23,390 bases of DNA, taken from Glomus cerebriforme (lineage: Eukaryota > Glomeromycota > Glomeromycetes > Glomerales > Glomeraceae). A program made the position numbers and the translations under genes. The stretch is taken from contig QKYT01000282.1 in the NCBI GenBank assembly GCA_003550305.1, positions 44,587-67,976 on the forward strand, in the 5' to 3' direction. The notes beneath the pieces are model-generated. The model ran no database searches and had not been told where the DNA came from. It worked only from the letters and a program-made list of their open reading frames with translations. Below are positions 1 to 9,075 of this stretch, piece after piece (the stretch's first letter is position 1; each line of letters starts with the position of its first letter).

Positions 1-1259
1 TTATGAACAATTTAATAATCAGTACATAGTTTTTTTTTTACTTATATATAAACAATTACGCAAAACTTATTTCCTTTGGAAATTCTTATTGAGACTTTTC
101 ACAAAAAAAAAGTGAAAGATCGATATGATATATATATATAATTTTAAGAAATTAGTTTTTTAAAAATTTTGTTTTTTTTTATACGCAGAGTAAGCCTTTT
201 TTTTCTTTATGGATTTTTTTTTTCTTAAATAGGAAAAAAAAAAAAATTTTAAATAATAATATCAGTGTTTTTTTAGTAAATAGTCGTTTTTTTTTTAAAA
301 AAAAAAAAAAATAAAAAAAAATTTTAAAAAAAATCAATTATTAGGAAAATTCTTTTTAATAAAATTGTAAAAAGGAAGACTTTATGCAAAAAAAAAAAAT
401 TATCCTCCATTTTTTTTTAACGTGAAATTTGTTTGTTGTGACTTTAATTTCTTTCTATCATTTTTTTTTTTAGCCCAAAAAATAATCGATAAAGTAAATT
501 TTTAATTCCGGCCAAAATTAAAATTTGCGTGATCATGTGAGAGATTGTGTTTAGTAAACTATTTCGTGCTAATAATTGATATGTCGAGAAAAATTAACAA
601 TATTTTATTGTTATTTAATTTCCATGATCCTCTTTATTGATAATTTCCTTACTTTTATCATTTATCATTCAACCAATGATTTATTCCGTAAACTTCAAAA
701 AATCATTTTTAAAAATATTTAAATTATTTAGATTAGCGAGAGTTCATGTTTAAATCCATCAGTGAATGAATTGTTTTACATTTCATATTTATAAGAGGAA
801 GAAAATAGGTAATGAATGCATCTATGATAATATATATACATCATATCAAGTTTTAAAAGTTTTACTGATAGCGTCAATAGGCTTTCATACCAAAATAAGA
901 TGTGTTATGAAGTTATTGAGTTCGTTTAAACGCGATTAACTTATTGAAAATAGAAGGATATACTTACTGTATAAAATATGAAACTTTTTAAAATTGTAAT
1001 TTACATGTATTTTTATTGAGTTTAAGAAATAAAAGATTTTTTAAACTCGTACTTAATCACGTGATTTATTGGATTTTTTTTTTTAGCCGGAATTACGGTA
1101 TTAAGAGATTAATCTAGGACAAATAAGACTTCAAGAAAATTCTACAAATTTACGCTATTTGGTCAAAGTAAATTAATTACTCAAAATGTACTGTATATAA
1201 TAATAATATTACTTGAAATTTTAATATGTGGATAAATTAAATTTTTTTTTAATACAAAT
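1..1259. other. AT-rich intergenic stretch, no gene seen
   Basis: Long homopolymer runs of A and T fill the first 480 bases and the rest is AT-rich sequence with stops in all frames. I see no domain, RNA gene or clear repeat. A CACGTG palindrome followed by ATTGG lies at 1058-1072, a combination seen again ahead of the gene-like unit at 19611, so an old promoter is possible here but nothing downstream supports it. Confidence 0.6.
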
Positions 1260-1279
1260 TATATCAAAGTAAAGGGAAA

Positions 1280-1860
1280 TGGATGCTTTCTTGAATGATG
1301 CACATAAGAAAAGTGTTAGTAATGAGATTAGAAAAAGAAGGCAAAAAAAGAAGCTTCAGCATCTTAGATTTCTTATAACATTAAAGTAAAATATTACATA
1401 TTGTTCTACTTATGCTGAATATACACAGTGTATAGGTTTGTCCTAATCCATTATGCCTTAAATCTTTCAGATAAGGAATGTGATAAATTCTATAATGTGA
1501 TCATTACAGTATTCTCAGAGATTTTGCAGCCAATGATAGATCTGTTACAAATCTCAGCAGTTTCTCAATCACAGATTTCAGAACATAAACAGAATGCCAT
1601 TTTTAGCTTTGAGCCTATGTGAGAGAGTGTAAATATTCAAGCAATCCAGCATTCTGTAGCTCAAGCACATGGCAAACCTAATGGAGATCAATTTTATCCA
1701 AAAAATTATACATAATGATGTGGCTATTATTAGTTGCAAGATCAGGAAGGATTATACAAGTACCTTCTACAATGATAGATAGTGGTGCAAATTGTTTGGT
1801 TGTCTCAAAGGGTCTTATAAAGTTATTAGGAACAGAAATTGACAGATAAAAAACCAGAGA
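1280..1860 (+). pseudogene. Retroelement gag/aspartic protease relic
   Basis: Three pieces in different frames read as one decayed protein. At 1280-1389 there is a basic segment beginning MDAFLNDAHKKSVSNEIRKR. At 1428-1622 there is a helical stretch rich in Ile, Leu, Ser and Gln. At 1690-1857 the segment contains NDVAIISCKI and then, after a frame change, MIDSGANCLVVSKGLIKLLG. The D-S-G-A tetrad followed by a hydrophobic strand and an LG is the active-site signature of retroviral-type aspartic proteases (RVP/gag-asp), which process the polyprotein of LTR-type retroelements. The Asp-Ser-Gly triad is intact but the reading frame is broken at least twice and ends at TAA near 1848. No reverse transcriptase or LTR is visible nearby, so this is a fragment. 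The protease call is fairly firm; the upstream pieces are assigned by position and direction. Confidence 0.55.
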
Positions 1861-2180
1861 CAATACAGTACATTAAATATCAGTATTATGGAAAGGAATT
1901 TTATTTTGTTTTTGCATCATAAATGTTGTATTAATGGTGAATCTATATCAAGCTATGTCAAGTCTACATCATCAAGTCTATATTGAGTCATGAAAAAATA
2001 CCATACCTATTCATCTATTTCTTTGCAGTCCTGGTTATGGGTTATGGGCTGAGAAGCATGATGCCCCCTTTTTCAAAGACCAAAAAAGACTATGCATGTG
2101 TTCGAAAAGAATATTTTTTTTTTCAGATATTTGGATTATCCTTAGTTTCTTCATGCCACCTTACTCACATTTCAATTTCT
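1861..2180. other. Unassigned AT-rich spacer
   Basis: An open stretch of 96 codons (1983-2273, +) crosses into the opposite-strand coiled-coil relic. It has Phe/Tyr-rich composition and no recognisable motif, so it is treated as chance. Nothing else is seen. Confidence 0.4.
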
Positions 2181-2640
2181 TCAGTAAACACATTTATTTG
2201 GCTCTATTGTTCCATCTACTCCTTTATATGGAGCAAAGGAAATAATTTGATCTTCAAGAGCGATAATTTTTAAATATTCAACAAAAATAATATCTTCCAA
2301 CTCTCTGTATCTACATTCAGCTGACTTTTTCAAATCTTTTATATTATTCTTAACTTGAAAAACAGTGGAGGATAATTTACTAATTTCCTTATCCTTTATA
2401 AGTAAAGCTTCTTCCAAAGAGGAAATGCAAGATTTATATTGCCTATCCAATCAAAAATGCAAAGATTTATGATTAACCTCCAATTTTTGCTTTTATTTAT
2501 GTGACGAAATTCTTAAATTTTCAAAGACTTTATTATAATCATTTTACAGGTGCAGTTTAAGCTCCTCATTTACAGATTTACTTGAGATTTGATGGTATTT
2601 TTAATATTATTCTCCTGTTTCAGTAAGCCTTATATCAAGG
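2181..2640 (-). pseudogene. Decayed coiled-coil protein fragment
   Basis: On the minus strand, 2450 down to 2181 encodes 89 codons with a clear heptad-like pattern (SLEEALLIKDKEISKLSS, VKNNIKDLKKS, ECRYRELEDII), ending in a stretch with SFAPYKGVDGTIEPNK. Going upstream in the same frame after a TGA, the residues remain coiled-coil like (SVNEELKLHL, NDYNKVFENLRISSHK, KQKLEVNHKSLHF) with single stops between them, and a further piece (LLKQENNIKNTIKSQ) sits one frame away near 2620. This continuity across stops shows a real but broken coding region rather than a chance ORF. I do not recognise the family; coiled-coil proteins of this kind are common in fungal repeats. It lies on the opposite strand to the protease relic, so it is not the same gene. 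Confidence 0.5.
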
Positions 2641-2960
2641 ATCACTTTGAATCAGTGCATCAAGGTTCTTCTTAATAACGCCCACTCATACCAAACAAGA
2701 AATGTTGTGTATACTAAAATATTTCATTAGTTTTATTATTGTATTATTTGTTTATTATTAATAAAAACTGTGACTTGAATTGCCAAACCTATAGGAAGGT
2801 TTTAAGTTTTAACATTCTAACTGTTCGATTAATTTTTAATGAAAAATTAATTCATCTCTTTTAAGTCTTGCTGTGTTACCATGCATAAATTGAACATCTA
2901 TCAGATCGATATATGCACGTGATTTTATTTTGTGTTATATATGCGTAGCATTTATTTATT
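2641..2960. other. AT-rich spacer with one CACGTG
   Basis: No gene seen. CACGTG at 2916-2921 precedes AT-rich sequence. The segment leads into the possible Helitron end at 2965. Confidence 0.4.
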
Positions 2961-2964
2961 TTAC

Positions 2965-3003
2965 ACCCGTTGAACCATTACAAAGTAACGGGTTGACAGC
3001 TAG
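2965..3003 (+). mobile_element. Possible Helitron 3' terminus
   Basis: A 7-bp inverted repeat, ACCCGTT (2965-2971) and AACGGGT (2987-2993), encloses a 15-nt loop. It is followed after 6 nt by CTAG (3000-3003) and then T. Helitrons characteristically end with a short GC-rich hairpin a few bases before CTRR and insert between A and T. The hAT homology resumes immediately after this point, which fits an insertion into that gene. The 5' TC end was not located, so the call rests on the 3' structure alone. Confidence 0.35.
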
Positions 3004-4212
3004 TATAAAATAAAAAAATTTGCTACAGATGCTAAGTTTTTAACTTTATCAGGTGATGGATGGACAAAATGTATCTAAGCGGAATATAGTTAACTTTATT
3101 CTTACCAATAAAAAATGCTAAAGTCAAATTTGAAAAGTAAAAAAATTTTTAAATATTTATTATACTAAGAATATTATATTTGAAGCATATAAAAAAAGTT
3201 GGAATGGAATTTGAAACTAATAAATAGATAGGATTTGTATCTGATAGCAAACCAGATATAGCTAAAGCATTTATAGATAGTGACCAAAATGATCTGACCA
3301 GTTTTGTTTACTGAAATTAAGTAGAATATCACATATTATTATTATATAAACAATATGTGATTTTGTATTTATAATTATGATAAATGTATTCCTAACTTCA
3401 ATTTTTTTAGAACATTCTAGAAATAATGAAATAATGAAGCTACTTATAATTGTGGATATTCAAGTTGCACAATTGCTAAACAGTTGAGGTATGAGAAAAC
3501 AACCATTAATGATATATTTAAACATTTTTAAGAAACACATTCTTTAACTACAAAAAAACCAACTGCTGTCCTTCACTTTTAAATTCACCAGCCTGACGGG
3601 AGCTTAAAACTTTTGTTAAAGAAATAGTGAAAACTGCTAACTTTGTTCAAAAAACTTGCAACAATGTGGACAGCTTGTACCAATAAACCTATTTCTGCTC
3701 ATACTATATACCATAGTCTTAAGATAGTTAGAGTTACTGCACATTTACCTTGCAAAAAACCTGCAATAATAGAAATATACTGCCAAGCTCATCTTAAATA
3801 GACTTATACACATGAAAGTTGGAATGTAAGAAAATGGAAAAAAGTACTTTTTTCTGATGAAAGTACATTTACATAGTTTCAACAAAGCCGTCCTGGAATG
3901 GTATAGCATGAACCTGGGAAAGAATTGAATCCTAACTGTATTGCAGTTACAGTAAAGTATAGTCCAAGCAAAATATTTTGGGAATGTTTTACTTGGAATG
4001 GTTTTGGACTAATTGTTCCAATAGAAGTTTCAGTTACTGGTTAATCTTATGCCAAGATTATTAATAAATATGCTGTATCCATTTTGCATAAATATTTTCC
4101 AGATGGCAGTGGAATTTTCCAAGAAAACAATGCCCACTTCACTGTTTAAAAGTTGCTAAAACTGCTTGTGAAAATGCTGAAATCATGATGTTTGATTGAC
4201 TAACCTAAAGTC

Positions 4213-5203
4213 TAAGGTTGCTTGCCGAAACTAGGGGGTTTTGGCAGAATGGTATATGCGAAACTGCCAAAACTAGTTTTGCAAAATCACCTGAAATGCC
4301 GAATCTGCCAAAACTGTTTCAGCATTTCAGCGTAGTATATTATATAACATACATACAGTTTCAGCATTTTGATAATTATTTGATAATTATTTGATTAATA
4401 ATTAAAAAAATTTTTTTATTAAAAATTTTTTTTTTCTCTTTTTTTTCTCTTTTTTTTTTAGGTTATCAGACTCCTTGGGTGACTTGAATATAAGTTGAAA
4501 GAGTGAGAGACTTTTTTTAATATTAAAAGAAATGTTACTAACGTTTCTTTCTCTATTTTTTTAGGTTACCGAACTCCTTGGGCGGACTGCTGGACTTGGA
4601 ATGTAAGTTGAAAAGGGGGAATGTTTTTTTTAATATTAAAAGAAACATTACTAACATTTCTTTCTCTATTTTTTTTAGGTTACCAGACTCCTTGGGCGGA
4701 CTGGACTTGAAATATAAGTTGGAAAGGGTGAATGTTTTTTTTAATATTAAAAGAAACATTACTAACATTTCTTTCTTTATTTTTTTTAGGTTACCGAACT
4801 TTTTAGGTGAAATGGACTTGGAATGTAAGTTGAAAAGAGGGAAAGAGTTTTTTAATATTAAAGAAACGTTACTAACGTTTCTTTCTTTATTTTTTTAGGT
4901 TGCCAAACCTTCTCAGACAAACTGAACTCAGAGATGGAGTTTACTTCAAAGAAATATAATCTTTTATTATAATATTAAATAAACATAAAAATTACAATAA
5001 ATTATTCAATTACATATAAATTTATTGAATTATATGGCGAAACTATGCCAAAACTCATATAAAATATTACTACTTGTTGTGCCAAAACTATGAATAAATT
5101 TATTATAAAAGTTTCGCAAGTTTTGGCAGTTTCGCAGTTTTGACACTATATAAGAGTTTCAGCATTTCGTGTTGGGCCAGATGGATTTAGGCAAGCAACC
5201 TTA
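4213..5203 (+). mobile_element. 991-bp non-autonomous element carrying intron array A
   Basis: The ends are perfect inverted repeats of at least 14 bp (TAAGGTTGCTTGCC at 4213; its complement ends at 5203). Both subterminal regions are crowded with short words in both orientations (GCCAAAACT, GCGAAACTGCC, TTTCAGCATTT), the usual layout of transposase-binding sites. With an 8-bp duplication this best fits a hAT-type MITE. It encodes no transposase. Its centre (4462-4983) is instead a tandem array of intron-like units ending in a distinct last exon with a polyadenylation signal AATAAA at 4978-4983. A second copy begins at 22860 in the opposite orientation and matches closely along at least 450 bp, showing this is a mobile family. 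It is the youngest insertion in this nest. Confidence 0.8.
4462..4983 (+). repeat. Array A: tandem mini-exon/intron units
   Basis: Period 103-114 bp. Mini-exons: 4462-4489 (28 nt), 4565-4602 (38), 4679-4713 (35), 4790-4824 (35), then a terminal exon from 4899. The consensus exon starts GTTACCGAACTCCTTGGG and ends GACTTGGAAT. The introns between are 4490-4564, 4603-4678, 4714-4789 and 4825-4898, that is 75, 76, 76 and 74 nt. Each begins with GTAAGTTG (two are changed to ATAAGTTG, at 4490 and 4714), carries an exact TACTAAC branch-point box about 24 nt before the end, then a pyrimidine tract and AG. The branch box sits at the centre of GAAACGTTACTAACGTTTC, a palindrome with one central base. 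The first unit also has a long T-rich acceptor at 4434-4461 but no preceding donor of this type. Exon lengths do not preserve a reading frame. The structure is directly visible; splicing is inferred. Confidence 0.8.
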
Positions 5204-6950
5204 CTAAAGTTCAGATCTGAACTCAATAGAGAATATTTGGACTAAGATGAAAATGATGGTTTGTAGACATACTTCACCACTATCTAATATTAAGATTCTT
5301 AAAAGATATGTTAAAAATGCGTGGAATGACTTTTTACTAGAATATTATAAAAATTTAATTAATAGTATACTATGAAGAATTGAAGCAGTTATTGAAGCAA
5401 ATAGAAATAGAATTAGTTATTAAATTTTTTATAATTAATAAATTGAATCATAAATAAAATATTTGGTTTAAAATTTTTATTTTTATTATATAATATATAA
5501 TTATTTTTCACTTTAAAAAGTGGCCAGATCATTTTGATTACCATCTGTACTTAAATATTATTACATTTAAATTTAATTAATAATAATATTATTTTATATT
5601 TTTAATGGAGGATTTGAAAATAGGTGAAAAAGTTCTTACAATATCTTATATGGCTCATCAATGAATCTACTTGTCAAAAATATCATAAAATCTTCTATTT
5701 TAAGCCTGTTATCAAAATACTTTTGACAGTAATTAATCATTTTTGAAATTCAAACTTAGTTTTAGCAAAATTGCGAGAATTATCTCAAAATCCAAATTTA
5801 ACATCTGAGTATCCTTGTATTACATGTTGGGCAACCTTTTTTAATATCACAAAATGAATTTTATTATATTCGGGATAATATAAGAATAAGTAGTGAGTGC
5901 ATTATCTATATTTATTTCATGAAATTAAAGAATATATTTTTTTTAGATAATGGCAATTATCCATTCTAATCTTTTAATTACAAATGGAAGAACAAATAAT
6001 AATAATGTGATTCAGGCTATAGATAATACTGAATTTTTTAATATTTTATGAATTACTAAAGCCTTATAATCATATTATTATGATTTTAGAATCTGAATAT
6101 GCTACTTTCAGACATGTTGCAGTAACATGGGCATTTTAAAAGAAATTATCAATAAATTACCTTCTAATAACTGCAATAAAAGTGAATTTAAAACTTTAAT
6201 GGCAAATAAAATTAATAATTAATGGAAGAAAATTTACAATCTGATTTTTCTTATTATTTGGTTTTTACATATTCATCATCATGGAGACGGAATTAAATCC
6301 AAAAAATTATTACAAATTCAAGAAGATGCTTATTCTTTATTCTGTATATTATATCCAGATAAAGATAATGCTGCATTTGTAGATGAATGATTAGATTATC
6401 AAAATAAGAAAGATGTTTTTAAAGCAGAATCATTGAATAGTTTAAATCTTACTAAAATTCCATTAAGATATTGGTGAACTGTTCTAATTCATGCACTAAA
6501 TTTAGCTGAATTTACTTGTAGACTTTTTTCAATTCCACCAAATTCAGTAACTTTAGAAAGGTTATGGTTTCTTATGGATAATATTTACACAGAATGGCAT
6601 AATCATTTATCACTAAAAAAAACTGCTAAAATAATACAAATAATATGGTATATGACTAATATGAGAAAACAAACTTTTACAAACATGTCAAAAAAACTAA
6701 AGTTTTTTTGAAAAAATATAATGAATTAAATAATAATACAGGGAATGATATTGATAATGTATTAGGAGACAGGGTGAATGTGAATGAAATGATGAATAAT
6801 TTAGAACAAATATCTGCAAAAATAATTGATAATATTAGCATTTTTGATTTTAATAATAATGATGTCTTACAACCTCCTATTTTATTTGAAATCTTTAATT
6901 CACGATTGATTGAAACTGCATTAACTCAAGGAGTTAATTTCATATTATAA

Positions 6951-7064
6951 ATAAAGTTTTTTTTTCAGATTATGGTCTAGTGCAAAAAGATTTGTATACT
7001 AATAAAACATACCAATAAAAAAATTTTTATTTAATAATTTTTTTTTTTAATTTAAATAATATTA
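6951..7064. other. AT-rich spacer up to the inverted-repeat element
   Basis: Poly-A/T rich sequence between the hAT tail and the left end of the next element. No gene. The TATTA at 7060-7064 is one half of the duplication flanking that element. Confidence 0.5.
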
Positions 7065-7261
7065 GGCCTGTTCATTTCTGATTGTTCAGATTTTTGATTG
7101 GGTTTTAAGTCGATAATTATTGGCTAATGAATTTGTGTGATCTGATCAATAACCTGAACTTTCAGAACAAAAAAAAAGTAGTTTTTTTTTGATCACTTTT
7201 TTTTAATGTAACGTCGCCAAGTAAATTTTTAACGCGTCTTTCAAAAAGAAACTTAAAGAAC

Positions 7262-9007
7262 ATGTTCCAATTACAACCTAACAAAAAAACTTTGACTAAG
7301 CATGGTAACCCTTCTGGCTCTAATAGACCTGAACCTCAAAAGAAGAAAACAAGTGATACTACGCATTCAACTCCACGAATAATTTGCCTAAAACTCCTCT
7401 TACTAAATAATAGCAAAATTTCCTTCAACCTTCTTCCCAAAGGCAACAGCAAAATGTTATTCAACCCTCTCAACCTCAGTAACAACAAAATATTCATTCT
7501 CAACTTTAACAGCAGAATATTTTTTTTCAAAATCTCTCTCAAGTACAATACTTCTATCAGCAATATGAAATTAACCCTCAGTTGCATGGTTTACCATCTG
7601 TTTTATCTAAATTGAAAGAAGGTTATGATGAAACTGCTTTGTTGGTAAGTTTGTAATGTACTGTATATTTTAATTAAAATATAAAATATTTATTAAGATC
7701 TTATTTAGTTTAGAGAAAATGATNTTCTACGTGATAAGAATCCTCAACCTGANAAAGCAAGTATTCCTTTACAATCTCTTGCTAAAAAGAAAGGCAATGA
7801 TGATCAGGATNAGGATCAAGATCTTGATNAAAAATCTGGAGGTTGGGAGAAAAATGAAATCAAGATCTTGCTTGATTACCTTCAAGAGAATTTTTCATCT
7901 TGGTCTAAAGGTAACAAGACTAAATTTTACAATGATGTAGCTAAAAATATCTTACCAAATAAAAAAGCAAATGCAATTAAAGGTAATTTTCTTTTTTTTT
8001 TTTTTAAGTTTAAAGATCTTTTAAAATCTACTTTAAATTAATTATTATTTTAAGCAAACTTTCACGTTTAATTAAGAAATATGAAAATGTTAAAAAACAT
8101 AACAATCAATCTGGTATAGGAAGAAAAGACTGGTATTGGTATGATCAGTTAGATATGATTTTTGGCACACGTGAAAATATAATCCCTTCATTTTTAGCAA
8201 ATAAGTTAACAAGTGTTACTGAAGAAGAGACTGAAACTAAAAAAGAGAATTGTAAAAACAGAAGGGTAAAAATAATGTTNAAGTTATGTCAATGGCAATT
8301 GTTAAAATGGCACCCCTTGACTGTGTGCCAGGTTTGTGGCGTAGCAATTTTTCAAAAAAATACATAAAAGATTTTTTCTCTGACATAAAGCTTTTAAAAT
8401 TTTACTACAGATGTAATTTCTGCTGCTCTACAAGTTTACTTATGCTTTGGAAGAAGGTTTAAAATACCGTTTTTGACTTTACATATAAATGATTGATTTT
8501 ACCGTCTTTACCGTCTTTGCTGATCATTTCCAAAAATAGATTTGACGAAAATAAAATTTTTGTCAAATAATTCAATAATGATATTTAAAATTGCTTTTGG
8601 CACTCTAAGTAAACTTGCAGAGCAGCCGAAACTAGGTATATTTAGTAAATTTTAAAAGCTATATGTTAATATAAAAAATTTTCTTTTTATGATTTCTTGT
8701 TGCGCCACATCGGCTAGCTGCGCCACAAACCTGGCACACATTTCGTTTAAGCATTAAAATGAATCAATCATGAGAAAGAATTTGGGAGCAAAAGATGATG
8801 TTAGAAAAAGAAAAATTGGAAAAAAGTCATGAATTAGAAAGGGAACGAATAGCAGCAGAAAAAGAAAAATGGGCATATGAAAAAGAAAAGGCAAAAGCAG
8901 AAAAAGAATAAGCAAAAATGGAATTTGAATTAAAAATGAAAGAATTAGAATTGAAATATCAAAAAAAAAGATTAATATTTTTAGTTTCTATAGTTTTATT
9001 AGTTTAG
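7262..9007 (+). pseudogene. Myb/SANT-like DNA-binding protein of a PIF/Harbinger element
   Basis: In PIF/Harbinger elements a separate SANT/Myb-like protein binds the ends and helps the transposase. Here the first exon (7262-7644) encodes a Lys/Pro-rich start and a Gln-rich tract with a frameshift and several stops where Gln is expected (TAA/TAG in place of CAA/CAG). An intron with GTAAGT follows at 7645-7708. The next exon has an acidic linker and then the domain: GGWEKNEIKILLDYLQENFS, TKFYNDVAKNILP, and after an intron of about 7983-8054, LSRLIKKYENVKKHNN, SGIGRKDWYWYDQLDMIFG, NIIPSFLANKL. The Trp residues and the K-W-Y-Y-D-x-L-D-x-I-F-G block are typical. A 419-bp MITE (8322-8740) interrupts the gene. 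Beyond it a charged coiled coil resumes (KEKLEKSHELERERIAAEKE) with one TAA, ending near 9007. Confidence 0.7.
8322..8740. mobile_element. 419-bp MITE inside the SANT gene
   Basis: Inverted ends TGTGTGCCAGGTTTGTGGCG (8322-8341) and its complement (8721-8740) match without mismatch, with a further transition just inside. The interior is AT-rich and non-coding. The word GCGCCACA occurs twice near the right end. The SANT gene reading (…VMSMAIVKMAPLD before, coiled coil after) is interrupted exactly here. I could not identify a convincing target duplication, so the superfamily is open. Confidence 0.65.
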
Positions 9008-9075
9008 TAATATAATATAATATAATAATAATAAATTTTTTTTTTGATTGAATTCAATAAATTTTATTGTATAAA

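Larger units (their letters stand above)
4205..5211. repeat. 8-bp target duplication around the 991-bp element
   Basis: Left copy CTAAAGTC (4205-4212) and right copy CTAAAGTT (5204-5211), 7 of 8 identical, directly abut the inverted termini. Removing the element and one copy restores the continuous Tc1 reading (…S-S-D-L-N…), which confirms both boundaries. Confidence 0.8.
3430..5425 (+). pseudogene. Tc1-like DDE transposase, interrupted
   Basis: This is the transposase of the surrounding element. In order it shows an N-terminal helix-turn-helix (TIAKQLRYEKTTINDIFKHF, about 3466-3530), KKLATMWTACTNKPISAHTI, then the catalytic part: VLFSDESTF (Asp codon 3856-3858), VKYSPSKIFWECFTWNGFGL, YAVSILHKYFPDGSGIFQEN, and after the insertion SSDLNSIENIWTKMKMM (Glu codon 5229-5231), ending AVIEANRNRISY. 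The spacing and final Glu fit the DD34E type. The second catalytic Asp, expected in the Q-x-D-N-A-P block, reads Asn (codon 4126-4128), and the following Pro-Ala is missing. There are several stops, and a 991-bp element splits the gene between the second and third catalytic blocks. It is non-functional. The family assignment is confident. Confidence 0.78.
3274..5547 (+). mobile_element. Tc1/mariner element inserted in the hAT gene
   Basis: Near-perfect ends face each other: the left end 3274-3308 and the reverse complement of 5512-5547 share CAAAATGATCTG and the following CCA.TTTT, and align base for base outward to a TA on each side (3272-3273 and 5548-5549). TA duplication is the hallmark of Tc1/mariner. 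Without the 991-bp element and its 8-bp duplication inside it, the length is about 1275 bp, a normal size for Tc1-like elements. It interrupts the hAT coding region in the same orientation. Confidence 0.75.
3005..6950 (+). pseudogene. hAT transposase (DUF659-type), split by nested insertions
   Basis: The remains of a hAT-family transposase, which cuts and pastes hAT elements, lie on both sides of a Tc1 insertion. The 5' part (3010-3273) reads KFATDAKFLTLSGDGW, then WTNVSKRNIVNFILTNKK, VKKFLNIY, and SDSKPDIAKAF. This is the GDGWT / SxPxxxKA layout of DUF659-type hAT proteins, the second motif holding a catalytic Asp. The 3' part (5550-6950) has NPNLTSEYPCITCWATFFN, SEYATFRHVAVTWAF and, near 6515-6660, the C-terminal dimerisation segment (RLFSIPPNSVTLERLWFLMD, LSLKKTAKIIQIIWYMTN). 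An 80-codon tail at 6708-6950 is the last open part. Stops and single-base shifts are spread throughout, so it is dead. The gene was apparently complete before 2.3 kb of Tc1 plus passenger entered at a TA. Terminal repeats were not found. Confidence 0.72.

Noticed and set aside
1678..1863. 61-codon minus-strand ORF
   Set aside because: Antisense of the aspartic-protease segment with the DSGA motif.
1983..2273. 96-codon plus-strand ORF
   Set aside because: Its 3' third overlaps the minus-strand coiled-coil relic and the remainder has no motif; treated as chance.
4578..4898. 106-codon plus-strand ORF, and a 71-codon minus-strand ORF (4553-4768), with internal repeats
   Set aside because: Both run through the exon/intron units of array A and stay open because two consecutive periods (114 and 111 bp) are multiples of three. 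Splice signals explain the sequence better than a repeat protein.
7336..7587. 83-codon minus-strand Leu-rich ORF
   Set aside because: It is the antisense shadow of the Gln-rich part of the SANT gene on the plus strand.
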